This document shows positions 14,789 to 21,312 of a stretch of DNA of 25,023 nucleotides, in pieces (position 1 is the stretch's first letter; each line of letters starts with the position of its first letter). Under the pieces are notes generated by a model that saw only the letters and a list, made by a program, of their open reading frames with translations, did not search any database and had not been told where the DNA came from. The DNA is from a virus. The stretch covers positions 1-25,023 of IMG/VR virus record IMGVR_UViG_3300042695_000416. The stretch is one strand, 5' to 3'. The translations under genes and the position numbers were made by a program.

Positions 14789-15839
14789 CTTCAAAGATGT
14801 CACCATTGCTGGGGATGAATGCCTATTGATCACTCCCGATTCAATAAAATGCAAGTGGGTTGAAGACACTCTCAAGTTCCGATCCATGATCATTCGTAAA
14901 TCAGATCATCACATAATTTCCAGATCGTTCCCAAAATTCTTCAATTACTCTGAACAACCAGATTTGGATAAATTCCCTCTGGATGAGAGATTTGTAGCCT
15001 ATGAGAAGTTGGATGGTTCCCTTGGAATTTTTGATTCATATAGAGGAGAACTTTTGGCTAGAACGAGGGGGACTTCCAATTTACGTCAATTGGAGAATGG
15101 ACACGAATTAGATTTTCTATTGGAAAAATATGAGAAATTCTTTGATTATGTGATGGATGATCCTGATTATACGTTCCTTTGCGAATGGCAGACAAATAGT
15201 AACATAATTGTGGTTGGAGGGTTTCCAGAACCAAAATTATCTTTGATTGGTATCATCCATAAGGAAACGGGTCTTATGTTTTCTCAGGAGCATTTGGATG
15301 ATCTGGCAAAAGATTTAGATATTCCAAGACCAGATAAATATCATTACGAATCAATTCAGGAATGTGTCCAAGATGTGGAGATGTGGCGGGGAAAGGAAGG
15401 AGTGGTTTTATATTCTGAGAGTGGGAAAATGCGTAAGCTGAAAGGTGAATGGTATCTGAGCCTTCATAAAATTTTTACGGGAATGCGTTCCCTTTCAAAT
15501 ATTTTGGATTTTTTCCTATCATCCCCAAGATTTATAGAATATGGAGATTTTTATAATTACACCGTTCAACACGTTGATTTTGAATTGGCAGAGAAAATCA
15601 AAGATGAAATGATGCAAATCACCGAAGCATACGGCAAATTTGTCCATTCGGTCAACACCATTGAACGTGCCATGGGATACATCTCCAAGCTGGACTCCCG
15701 TAAGAAGCAAGCAATGGCTATTCAGGAGCATTGGGACGGATTCATGATTCCGCTTGGATTTGCGATGCTTGACAACAAGGAATTGGATGATAAGCTGGTG
15801 AAGAAATCAATGGAGAAACTTTTAGGATTATGTGGTTAG
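14751..15839 (+). CDS. RNA ligase, T4 Rnl1-like
   Basis: This 362-residue protein would join RNA ends through a covalent Lys-AMP intermediate. The nucleotidyltransferase motifs are in order: motif I YEKLDGS with the lysine at 86 (84-90), RTRGTS (104-109), motif IIIa TFLCEWQTN (141-149), motif IV EGVVL (216-220) and motif V RKLKG (228-232). Length and layout fit T4 Rnl1 (374 residues), with an extra helical C-terminal domain (about 245-362) as in that enzyme. In T4, Rnl1 with Pnkp repairs tRNAs cut by host anticodon nucleases. The start at 14751 is chosen in the context TACAAAATG; 14760 is an alternative. The frame is open from 14718 but that would deepen the overlap with the previous gene. 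Confidence 0.88.
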   Translation: MDNMKLPDPEQFNFKDVTIAGDECLLITPDSIKCKWVEDTLKFRSMIIRKSDHHIISRSFPKFFNYSEQPDLDKFPLDERFVAYEKLDGSLGIFDSYRGELLARTRGTSNLRQLENGHELDFLLEKYEKFFDYVMDDPDYTFLCEWQTNSNIIVVGGFPEPKLSLIGIIHKETGLMFSQEHLDDLAKDLDIPRPDKYHYESIQECVQDVEMWRGKEGVVLYSESGKMRKLKGEWYLSLHKIFTGMRSLSNILDFFLSSPRFIEYGDFYNYTVQHVDFELAEKIKDEMMQITEAYGKFVHSVNTIERAMGYISKLDSRKKQAMAIQEHWDGFMIPLGFAMLDNKELDDKLVKKSMEKLLGLCG

Positions 15840-16177
15840 AAGCAGAAGAAATTGAAAAATTCATGACCCAAGAAGCTGATCTTTTGAAAGAATATGATAA
15901 AAGAAATGAATCATATTTCTTCATAAAGGTTGCAATCTGTCACTGGCATGATAAAAATGGACTACACATGCGAAAGGATATTCGGGTTCTCTCCAGAAAA
16001 AGTGGAAAATCTTGGGTGGACTGGTTTGATGAAGATTGTTCGAATTCTGGTGCTGATACGGTATTTAAGAATTTTGAGAATTTGGAAGAAGGAACCTACA
16101 AGGTGAGAATGCGAACATTCAAAGATTGGGAGACTGGTTATGTGGATGATTGGGTATATGAAACGGAAAAATTATGA
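15830..16177 (+). CDS. Hypothetical protein
   Basis: This 115-residue protein is not recognised. After a helical, acidic start (1-25) the remainder is beta-rich and aromatic: YFFIKVAICHWHDKNGLHM, then SWVDWFDEDC and GTYKVRMRTFKDWETGY, which suggests a small beta sandwich. It starts inside the end of the RNA ligase gene (10-base overlap) and its stop overlaps the next start by four bases. Confidence 0.72.
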   Translation: MWLEAEEIEKFMTQEADLLKEYDKRNESYFFIKVAICHWHDKNGLHMRKDIRVLSRKSGKSWVDWFDEDCSNSGADTVFKNFENLEEGTYKVRMRTFKDWETGYVDDWVYETEKL

Positions 16178-16461
16178 ACTTGGAACAATTACTAAAAACA
16201 ACACCTGAGACGCTTGCGGTTGAGCAACACGATGCTCTAAAGGCACATGTCATCAATGTACTGGAATCAACCCTTAAAGCGGTGAAGGATGAGTATTACA
16301 GCGCAATCCAAGAATTAACAATTGATTCTCCTGCGGGAGATGGATATGGTTGTGACAATAATTTCATCAATTTTGGGTATGAAGATAATAAACCTCTTGA
16401 TATTTGCGAAGTCATGGAACGGTTGATTGAATTGAAAAAGATTGCAAAGAAGAAAAAATGA
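16174..16461 (+). CDS. Small hypothetical protein
   Basis: This 95-residue protein is largely helical: residues about 15-50 (AVEQHDALKAHVINVLESTL and on) and 75-95, ending in a lysine-rich tail. A glycine/asparagine-rich loop with GDGYGCDNNF lies between. No motif is recognised. It is joined to both neighbours by ATGA overlaps. Confidence 0.7.
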   Translation: MNLEQLLKTTPETLAVEQHDALKAHVINVLESTLKAVKDEYYSAIQELTIDSPAGDGYGCDNNFINFGYEDNKPLDICEVMERLIELKKIAKKKK

Positions 16462-16751
16462 AAAAGAAAATTGAAACAAATACAACAATCAACGTCAAGA
16501 TCGGGGATTACGAATTCAATCTAACCAAAGAGGAAGCGGAGGAATTGTATAATTCCCTGAAAAATTCTCTTGGAAAGAACGATTTGACAAAATGGCCCTC
16601 CCCTATAAAGGATTACGAAGACCTTAATAAACAATACAAGGAATGGAATCCCGTTCCATATCCAAACCCATACGATATCTGGTGTGAAAAAAAACCACAC
16701 GAATTCTGGGCTAAAAATACCACACATTCTCCATACGACCTGAACCCTTAA
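16458..16751 (+). CDS. Small hypothetical protein
   Basis: This 97-residue protein has a beta-then-helix start (TINVKIGDYEFNLTKEEAEEL), a helix (YNSLKNSL) and a proline- and tryptophan-rich second half (WNPVPYPNPYDIWCEKKP). No known domain is recognised. It overlaps the previous stop in ATGA and lies four bases before the thioredoxin-like gene. Confidence 0.7.
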   Translation: MKKKIETNTTINVKIGDYEFNLTKEEAEELYNSLKNSLGKNDLTKWPSPIKDYEDLNKQYKEWNPVPYPNPYDIWCEKKPHEFWAKNTTHSPYDLNP

Positions 16752-16755
16752 AATC

Positions 16756-16992
16756 ATGAAAAAGAAATTCACATTAGCTACGAGTTCCCAATGCGGACCT
16801 TGCTACACCCTCAAAGCCCGAATCGAAAAGGAAAAGCTTGAGGTGGAGATTAAAGACTACACAAATCCCGAAAATATCGAATGGTTTAAGAAACATGGTA
16901 TTCGTGCCGTTCCTCGTCTGGTGATTGAGGATGGGGATAACGTGGAGATCATTCAGGGCATGGACGACATCATCGAAGCATTGAAAAAATGA
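16756..16992 (+). CDS. Thioredoxin/glutaredoxin-like protein
   Basis: This 78-residue protein has the redox site CGPC (Cys13, Cys16), the classical thioredoxin sequence, and the cis-proline segment AVPRLVIEDG (Pro53) before the last strand and helix. Its size is that of a glutaredoxin or T4 NrdC, so it is probably a small phage redoxin that reduces ribonucleotide reductase or other targets using host reductase. No reductase gene is visible nearby. Its stop overlaps the next start by four bases. Confidence 0.88.
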   Translation: MKKKFTLATSSQCGPCYTLKARIEKEKLEVEIKDYTNPENIEWFKKHGIRAVPRLVIEDGDNVEIIQGMDDIIEALKK

Positions 16993-17210
16993 AAGCAGTA
17001 TTAAAAAAGGCGACTTGGGGTGATTCTTTTCGTGAAAAGAGAAAGAGTTATGAATTTAATTTTTATGGAAAAAATGAGGAGGGAACTCTGAATATCGATT
17101 CCAATAGATTCTTACATGATCCAAACGAATCGGCAGATAATTACGATTTTGAGATTGAGATAAAAATCAAGGCTATTAGAAAACAGTCTAATGAAACAAC
17201 CTTACAATGA
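16989..17210 (+). CDS. Small hypothetical protein
   Basis: This 73-residue protein is rich in charged and aromatic residues. It looks beta-rich (KSYEFNFYGKNEEGTLNI, then NYDFEIEIKIKAI) and is otherwise unrecognised. ATGA overlaps tie it to the redoxin gene and to the zinc-ribbon gene that follows. Confidence 0.68.
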   Translation: MKAVLKKATWGDSFREKRKSYEFNFYGKNEEGTLNIDSNRFLHDPNESADNYDFEIEIKIKAIRKQSNETTLQ

Positions 17211-17425
17211 AACAACAACCATCTCAAATAGAAGCCCAATGGGAAGTCGCTCTTCATTGCAAATGTCCCAAGTGTGAAAAATTTGTCAATCTATTGGAAG
17301 CGACTGATTTTTGGGATGGTCGGGGGTGGCTGGACATTCCTGAACATGGCACGGAACGAAGCAACAATCTGGAAGTCAATTGTCCAGACTGTGACCACGC
17401 TTTTGAAGTGTGTTGCGTGTGGTAA
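17207..17425 (+). CDS. Small zinc-ribbon protein
   Basis: This 72-residue protein has CPKC (Cys20, Cys23) and CPDC (Cys59, Cys62), two knuckles about 35 residues apart. Each is followed by an acidic or aromatic residue, as in zinc ribbons that bind nucleic acid or protein. Extra cysteines lie at 18, 69 and 70. It is the last gene of the long module that starts at 14321 and stops at TAA 17423-17425, just before the next promoter element. Confidence 0.75.
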   Translation: MKQQPSQIEAQWEVALHCKCPKCEKFVNLLEATDFWDGRGWLDIPEHGTERSNNLEVNCPDCDHAFEVCCVW

Positions 17426-17429
17426 GCTT

Positions 17430-17448
17430 TTAAAAACTAGAATATAAT
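17430..17448 (+). promoter_or_regulatory. Module promoter element, copy 10
   Basis: The sequence is TTAAAAACTAGAATATAAT. The -10 hexamer TATAAT is a perfect sigma-70 consensus. The 6-base spacer leads to the ATG at 17455. Unlike most copies it lies just outside the upstream gene. Confidence 0.82.
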
Positions 17449-17454
17449 ATGGAT

Positions 17455-17631
17455 ATGACAAACGAAGAATTGAGAGAGACTGCGATGAAAGCACTTTGGA
17501 ATGCTCAACAAAACGGAGACACTGAAGCTGCCCATGGTTACGCTGATAGCGCATTATGTGATCTATTGGTTGGGTTGGGCTATGCCGATGTTGTGACAGA
17601 ATTTGACAAAGTTGAAAAATGGTATGCCTGA
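17455..17631 (+). CDS. Small hypothetical protein
   Basis: This 58-residue protein is mostly helical (NEELRETAMKALWNAQQNGD, then ADSALCDLLVGLGYADVVTEFDKVEKWYA). The end, a run of helix closing in KWYA, recalls small conserved phage proteins of unknown role. The ATG at 17455 is selected by promoter spacing; one two codons upstream is in frame. Confidence 0.68.
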   Translation: MTNEELRETAMKALWNAQQNGDTEAAHGYADSALCDLLVGLGYADVVTEFDKVEKWYA

Positions 17632-17842
17632 ATAATTTTCCAATGATCGCTTCGGCAGCATCACAACATTGCCAGAACCTCCCTCTACCATTAATTTGGT
17701 AAGGAGACTGGCGGGATCGAGAAATGGAGCCTTCGGGTGTTCGGAAAAAGTCAGCAATGACAGGCATAAATTCCATAATCCTCAAACTCGGATGCTGAAA
17801 AGTTGGCGCGACAACGTGCCGAAGTGATCACCTTTTAAAAAC
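17632..17842 (+). other. Unusual 211-base non-coding stretch with hairpin
   Basis: This is one of the few gaps in an otherwise packed region. Its base composition lacks the purine-rich forward bias of the genes. One forward frame (17636-17827, 63 codons) is free of stops but has no ATG near its beginning. At 17805-17820 GGCGCG-ACAA-CGTGCC can form a six-pair hairpin with one G-U pair, followed by the palindrome GTGATCAC (17824-17831) and TTTTAAAAAC just before the ATG at 17843. The TTAAAAAC matches the head of the promoter element without its -10 part. It could be a gene remnant or an untranslated leader. Confidence 0.4.
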
Positions 17843-18490
17843 ATGATTAAGATTAAGAAACAACGCAAGGACTATAAGGAAATTCTCCTGATGGGTGACA
17901 GCCATTTCGGGCATGGAAAAGATTTCCTATATGTCCCAAGGGGATTTTCAAATCCAGAGGATCATAATAATTGGATACAGGAACAGATTGATGGCATCCA
18001 TCCCGATAGCTTGCTCGTTCATTTTGGAGATGTCGGTCTGTCATGTGGTCCTGAAAGGATTCAGGAATTCATGATGACATTCCCATGTGAAACCCTCATG
18101 ATTTTTGGGAATCATAATAGTGGTGTGCAACAACTCTATCAAAAACAATTACCAAAGGGATTTGAGAATTGCCAATTGTATCCCATGAAGATCACTCCCA
18201 ACATCACTCTGATGGGATACGAATTTCTTCTGGATATTGATCGGGAACGATTCTATTGCCGACACATGGCTCCCTTGATCTGGCCGGATCAAAACAAGGG
18301 TAGAGATGCCCTTATTGGACATTCCCATGGCAATCTCCAGCAAGCCAATCCTGATGGGAATGGTTTTGGCAAGATGCTTGATGTGGGGGTGGAGAATGCC
18401 AAGAGATACAACGGAACCGCTTTCTTCAAGCTGGAGGAAGTCGTGGAAATCATGGCTAAGAAGGAAACATCAAAATTTGATCATCACTGA
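17843..18490 (+). CDS. Calcineurin-like metallophosphoesterase
   Basis: This 215-residue protein has the complete motif set: GDSHFGH (18-24, metal-binding Asp19 and His21), FGDVG (61-65), FGNHNS (88-93), CRHM (139-142) and GHSHG (159-163). It resembles single-domain phosphoesterases of the kind often found in large phages, in which the first motif is D.HFGH. It is predicted to be active; the substrate is unknown. The start ATG lies directly after TTTTAAAAAC, in the unusual gap described for 17632-17842. It has no signal peptide. It is different in length and motif context from the enzymes at 4556 and 9816. Confidence 0.88.
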   Translation: MIKIKKQRKDYKEILLMGDSHFGHGKDFLYVPRGFSNPEDHNNWIQEQIDGIHPDSLLVHFGDVGLSCGPERIQEFMMTFPCETLMIFGNHNSGVQQLYQKQLPKGFENCQLYPMKITPNITLMGYEFLLDIDRERFYCRHMAPLIWPDQNKGRDALIGHSHGNLQQANPDGNGFGKMLDVGVENAKRYNGTAFFKLEEVVEIMAKKETSKFDHH

Positions 18491-18491
18491 T

Positions 18492-18686
18492 ATGCAAGAA
18501 TTAATTGAAAAGGTTGAAAAAACTAAAAAATGGATGAACACTGCATTCCACAAGTTGAATACTTTCGATACCGAACTTGACATTGAGGAATGTGGTGCTA
18601 ATCTTGAGAAGCTTGAGAAACGGATAGCCAATCTCCGAAAGGAATGGGAAATTGAATATTCGTATCTCCAAAACGAAAAACAATAA
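18492..18686 (+). CDS. Small coiled-coil protein
   Basis: This 64-residue protein is nearly all helical, with heptad-like spacing of leucines and isoleucines among many Lys and Glu residues (about 3-60). The frame is open upstream inside the phosphoesterase gene, but the ATG two bases after that gene's stop is the sensible start. No function can be named. Confidence 0.65.
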   Translation: MQELIEKVEKTKKWMNTAFHKLNTFDTELDIEECGANLEKLEKRIANLRKEWEIEYSYLQNEKQ

Positions 18687-18692
18687 AAACAT

Positions 18693-18938
18693 ATGAAGAA
18701 AACAAATGATACACGAACAATGCGTAGAGATAGAAAATGGCTTAGAAGTCCAGACCAAAGGAAACGTACCAAACTTTTTACGGTAAACATGATCCAGCGT
18801 AAGGACGGTTCCTTTCATATTTTGGGAGGTGGAGCCACGGCTGTAATTAAAACCAATTCCCGACATGCCATGGAAGTGCCTATCAATGTCCGTGATATGG
18901 CAACGGAGATGCGGATGAACGGTGTGACATCGTTCTAA
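18693..18938 (+). CDS. Small basic hypothetical protein
   Basis: This 81-residue protein has a strongly basic N-terminus (residues 1-30, with TMRRDRKWLR and DQRKRTK) and a beta-rich second half (LFTVNMIQRKDGSFHILGGG, then AVIKTNS). It could bind nucleic acid. It is the last gene before the intrinsic terminator. Confidence 0.68.
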   Translation: MKKTNDTRTMRRDRKWLRSPDQRKRTKLFTVNMIQRKDGSFHILGGGATAVIKTNSRHAMEVPINVRDMATEMRMNGVTSF

Positions 18939-18944
18939 GACATG

Positions 18945-18986
18945 ATACCCCATCCCGTTTGTTTGTCGGGATGGGGTATTCTCTTT
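18945..18986 (+). terminator. Strong intrinsic terminator
   Basis: ATACCCCATCCCG (18945-18957) and CGGGATGGGGTAT (18967-18979) form a perfect 13-pair stem around a 9-base loop. It is followed by TTCTCTTT. It lies seven bases after a stop codon and directly before promoter element copy 11, so it closes the module and separates it from the next. Confidence 0.9.
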
Positions 18987-19003
18987 AAAAACTAGAATAC
19001 AAT
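18985..19003 (+). promoter_or_regulatory. Module promoter element, copy 11
   Basis: This is the exact consensus TTAAAAACTAGAATACAAT, beginning within the T-rich tail of the terminator. It contains an in-frame ATG at 19002; the next in-frame ATG is at 19014 (10-base spacer), with a GTG at 19008. Confidence 0.85.
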
Positions 19004-19013
19004 GAGCGTGGAC

Positions 19014-19184
19014 ATGGAAGCAAATCCTAGAGAATACTTCTACGAGAAGTGGATTGATGAACACTTGAGAGTCCTTGAACTTGAGAATTTTGTGGGTCTT
19101 GTTGCTACTGGAAAGCGATCCGATGGGACGTATAATTATTGTAGGGAAGCATTGGAAGAAAAAGCAAAGGAACTATTGAAATGA
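19014..19184 (+). CDS. Small hypothetical protein
   Basis: This 56-residue protein is helical and charged (EYFYEKWIDEHLRVLELENF, then YCREALEEKAKELLK). Start choice is uncertain: the ATG at 19002 lies inside the promoter element and would not be transcribed if the mRNA starts near 19010, so 19014 is preferred. It opens a run of seven genes, and its stop overlaps the next start by four bases. Confidence 0.65.
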   Translation: MEANPREYFYEKWIDEHLRVLELENFVGLVATGKRSDGTYNYCREALEEKAKELLK

Positions 19185-19465
19185 AATACAAAATCAACAT
19201 ATCCGATGGATGCACGGCAGGGGGACATCTGGAAGTCAATGGTGTTGCTTACTCATGCGAAGACAAGCGATACGAGCTAACCAAAGAACAGCGTGAAAAG
19301 TTCCACGATGATCTGTTTGTGGAAATCAAGCGCATGTTTGATGATGGGGAAATCGGGGTGAATGATTTGGTGCAATTGCTTCCCGTTGAGGATACCCACT
19401 ATTCAGAGACTTGCGATCAATGTGGGGATACTCAGGTGACAACTTATTACGAATTTGAAGTATGA
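19181..19465 (+). CDS. Small hypothetical protein with CxxC
   Basis: This 94-residue acidic protein is not recognised. It has a beta-hairpin-like beginning with GGHLEVNGVAYSC, a helical middle (KEQREKFHDDLFVEIKRMF) and a C-terminal CDQC (78-81), half of a possible zinc site together with Cys11 and Cys26. ATGA overlaps join it to both neighbours. Confidence 0.7.
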   Translation: MKYKINISDGCTAGGHLEVNGVAYSCEDKRYELTKEQREKFHDDLFVEIKRMFDDGEIGVNDLVQLLPVEDTHYSETCDQCGDTQVTTYYEFEV

Positions 19466-19725
19466 AAACGCCCCCAAAACAATTACTCAAAAACATCTAT
19501 TACATGGCTTTGTATCATCGTGACAAAGCTAATTTGAGAATGAATGATCTTTTGAGAGAAGACGAACTTAGAAAGAAAGACGAGGGGCTGTATAACGCTT
19601 ATGCCTATGTTGTTCAGATGATCGAATATCACGATTCAATCGGATTGGTTGATTATAAAAAAGTCCATAATATGAAGGCAAAATTTCCAGAAACCCCAAC
19701 ACCGATCACAGCACCGCTTCTATGA
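19462..19725 (+). CDS. Small hypothetical protein
   Basis: This 87-residue protein is mostly helical to residue 65 (LLKNIYYMALYHRDKANLRM and on), with a proline/threonine-rich C-terminal tail. No function is recognised. ATGA overlaps are present at both ends. Confidence 0.68.
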   Translation: MKTPPKQLLKNIYYMALYHRDKANLRMNDLLREDELRKKDEGLYNAYAYVVQMIEYHDSIGLVDYKKVHNMKAKFPETPTPITAPLL

Positions 19726-19943
19726 AAAGAGAATATCACAATGCCATTTTTGACGAAAGATTTGAGTTGCTGCCAGAACATCATCAAGAAATGATACGAA
19801 TGTTTTTCGGCTCAGGATGTTATAGCGTGGCGGAAGCTGTGATTCTTTGGATGAACAGTATGGATTGTTCTGCAAGTGCAAGAGAAATGATTCTTGACTA
19901 TAAGAACGAATATGATAAATTGATGGACAAATATGAAATTTAG
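19722..19943 (+). CDS. Small hypothetical protein
   Basis: This 73-residue protein is helical, with a central segment (EMIRMFFGSGCYSVAEAVILW) that contains a helix-turn-helix-like spacing around GSGCYS, but the match is too weak to call DNA binding. It overlaps the next gene by 11 bases. Confidence 0.66.
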   Translation: MKREYHNAIFDERFELLPEHHQEMIRMFFGSGCYSVAEAVILWMNSMDCSASAREMILDYKNEYDKLMDKYEI

Positions 19944-20169
19944 AATAGTTGAAAAAAGAAATGGGTTTGCTACATGGTATCATATAGAATACCTAACCAA
20001 ATTTTTATGGTGGGAATATTGGGAGAATGCTACCAATGGAGTACACAGATTTTGTGGTTATCTTAATTCAGGATATGATTCTTTGGAAGCCGCTGAAAGA
20101 GGTGTTGAAATAATCAATAAATTTTCCATTCCAACTGGAGAAACGACTATTAAAGAATTTGAAATATGA
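19933..20169 (+). CDS. Small protein, tandem family member 1
   Basis: This 78-residue protein begins MKFRIVEKRNG, contains LTKFLWWEYW (21-30) and a helix with SLEAAERGVEIINKF. The same order (K-F/Y-RI, NG, beta strand, LWW, helix with A and I) is seen in the next gene, so the two look like diverged tandem paralogues. Function is unknown; the fold may be a small alpha/beta domain used by phages to bind host proteins. It overlaps both neighbours. Confidence 0.7.
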   Translation: MKFRIVEKRNGFATWYHIEYLTKFLWWEYWENATNGVHRFCGYLNSGYDSLEAAERGVEIINKFSIPTGETTIKEFEI

Positions 20170-20342
20170 AATATAGAATACAAGAAACAATTAATGGCAA
20201 TGGTGTCAGCACCTTTACAGTTCAAGAAAAAATTCTTTGGTGGTGGACGAACAGTATGCAATGGCGCAGCAAACATGAAGCCGAAAACTATATCAGATTT
20301 CTACAAACAAAAGAAGTAAAATATCATACTGTAGAACAATAA
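20166..20342 (+). CDS. Small protein, tandem family member 2
   Basis: This 58-residue protein begins MKYRIQETINGNG, has the strand-like FTVQEKILWWW (17-27) and a helix with HEAENYIRFLQ. It matches the first member in order and spacing. It overlaps the previous stop by four bases in ATGA and ends one base before the next ATG. It is short enough to be missed by length cut-offs, but without it a 174-base hole would break the overlap chain. Confidence 0.68.
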   Translation: MKYRIQETINGNGVSTFTVQEKILWWWTNSMQWRSKHEAENYIRFLQTKEVKYHTVEQ

Positions 20343-20343
20343 A

Positions 20344-20805
20344 ATGAAACAATACACAATAGGCATGACTTGTAGCGGCGGAAGTGCCATCGCAGGAAAC
20401 TACATCACTGACACAAAGCGCAAGGCTCTAGCTATGGCAAAGAAAGAGAATGGGGATGAATGGACTTATTATGTCCACACTGAACAGAAAATCGGTCTGA
20501 AGGGTAGATACTATTTCATCGCCCGATATTGGAACGATGTGGACAATCAGTTGGAATTCGATGAACCTTATGTTCGCATTAAAAGCATGAGGTATGGAGA
20601 TGAAAAGGATGCCGAGAAGTATTTGAAAAGTGTTTTGGAAAATTCGGATGATAAGGATTGGCAAATCTTTTGGATCAATACGGATAGGGATGATCGTAAA
20701 ACACCTGAGAGTATTCGGGCTGATATTGAACTCAAACGTAAGGAAATGGAACTCTTGAAAGAGGGTGATTATGCTGCGTGGTTGGATTTGAAAAACGACT
20801 GTTAA
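20344..20805 (+). CDS. Hypothetical phage protein
   Basis: This 153-residue protein is not recognised. The N-terminal half is beta/helix mixed (YTIGMTCSGGSAIAGNYITD, then KRKALAMAKKENGDEWTYYV), and the C-terminal half is strongly charged and helical (TPESIRADIELKRKEMELL). No motif is clear. It is the last gene of the seven-gene module; its stop TAA lies at the head of the next promoter element. Confidence 0.72.
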   Translation: MKQYTIGMTCSGGSAIAGNYITDTKRKALAMAKKENGDEWTYYVHTEQKIGLKGRYYFIARYWNDVDNQLEFDEPYVRIKSMRYGDEKDAEKYLKSVLENSDDKDWQIFWINTDRDDRKTPESIRADIELKRKEMELLKEGDYAAWLDLKNDC

Positions 20806-20820
20806 AAACTAGAATACGAT
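20802..20820 (+). promoter_or_regulatory. Module promoter element, copy 12
   Basis: The sequence is TTAAAAACTAGAATACGAT, with a 6-base spacer (CAGCGC) to the ATG at 20827. It provides the TAA stop of the upstream gene. Confidence 0.77.
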
Positions 20821-20826
20821 CAGCGC

Positions 20827-21312
20827 ATGAATCAATTCTCCATCGATTATTGTCCCGCTCAATCTGCCAAATGGTTGGTGGATCGGCACATGAAGATGCT
20901 TCTTGAAAGCTGCCAAATGTTCTGCACAAATTTTCATTTACAAGGAATTGATGCTCCATACCAACAAACACATCCCAAACACCCAACGACGATTTGGCTA
21001 CGCACATCATATGACAATTTCCTATGGGGACTTGAACACGCATATGCCATCGCATCCGAATATACAGCACGTTATCACAAACGTCATAAGTCAGAGGATG
21101 TATTGGATTGGGTAGAATCAAATAGCTGGAGACTTGGTTTTGATTCGGAAGCTCAGACACCATTCGCCCTTGCTATCGCGGAGGATGCCATTTGTAGGAC
21201 ACTTCCAGAGTGGAACGATGTTGATGAGGTGGGGAAGTATAGACTCTTCTACAAGCATGATAAGGCACACTTACATGCTTGGAAACGCAATAAACCGGAA
21301 TGGATCGAATGA
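20827..21312 (+). CDS. Conserved phage protein of unknown role
   Basis: This 161-residue protein fits a family common in large phages. The pattern is an aspartate- and alanine-rich start, HMKMLLESCQMFCT (21-34), HPTTIWLRTSYDNFLWGLEHAYAIASEYTARY (split by the Trp-Leu), TPFALAI, and a C-terminal YRLFYKHDKAHLHAWKRNKPEW. The conserved His, Lys, Glu and Gln in the first helix may be functional. I recall the pattern from phage genomes, where it is usually left as hypothetical; a link to pyrimidine-dimer glycosylases is possible but weak. The next gene overlaps the stop by four bases. Confidence 0.72.
   Translation: MNQFSIDYCPAQSAKWLVDRHMKMLLESCQMFCTNFHLQGIDAPYQQTHPKHPTTIWLRTSYDNFLWGLEHAYAIASEYTARYHKRHKSEDVLDWVESNSWRLGFDSEAQTPFALAIAEDAICRTLPEWNDVDEVGKYRLFYKHDKAHLHAWKRNKPEWIE

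Noticed and set aside
17291-17785. Reverse-strand ORF of 164 codons covering the 17632-17842 gap
   Set aside because: It runs through two forward genes and promoter copy 10, and its product shows no domain pattern. It does not explain the gap.
17632-17842. A tRNA gene in the gap
   Set aside because: No T-loop GGTTC-type sequence, anticodon arm or seven-pair acceptor stem could be found.
18501-19064. Reverse-strand ORF of 187 codons
   Set aside because: It crosses two forward genes, the terminator stem and a promoter element; composition is that of a shadow frame.
20732-21163. Reverse-strand ORF of 143 codons
   Set aside because: It is opposite a conserved phage protein (20827) and crosses promoter copy 12.
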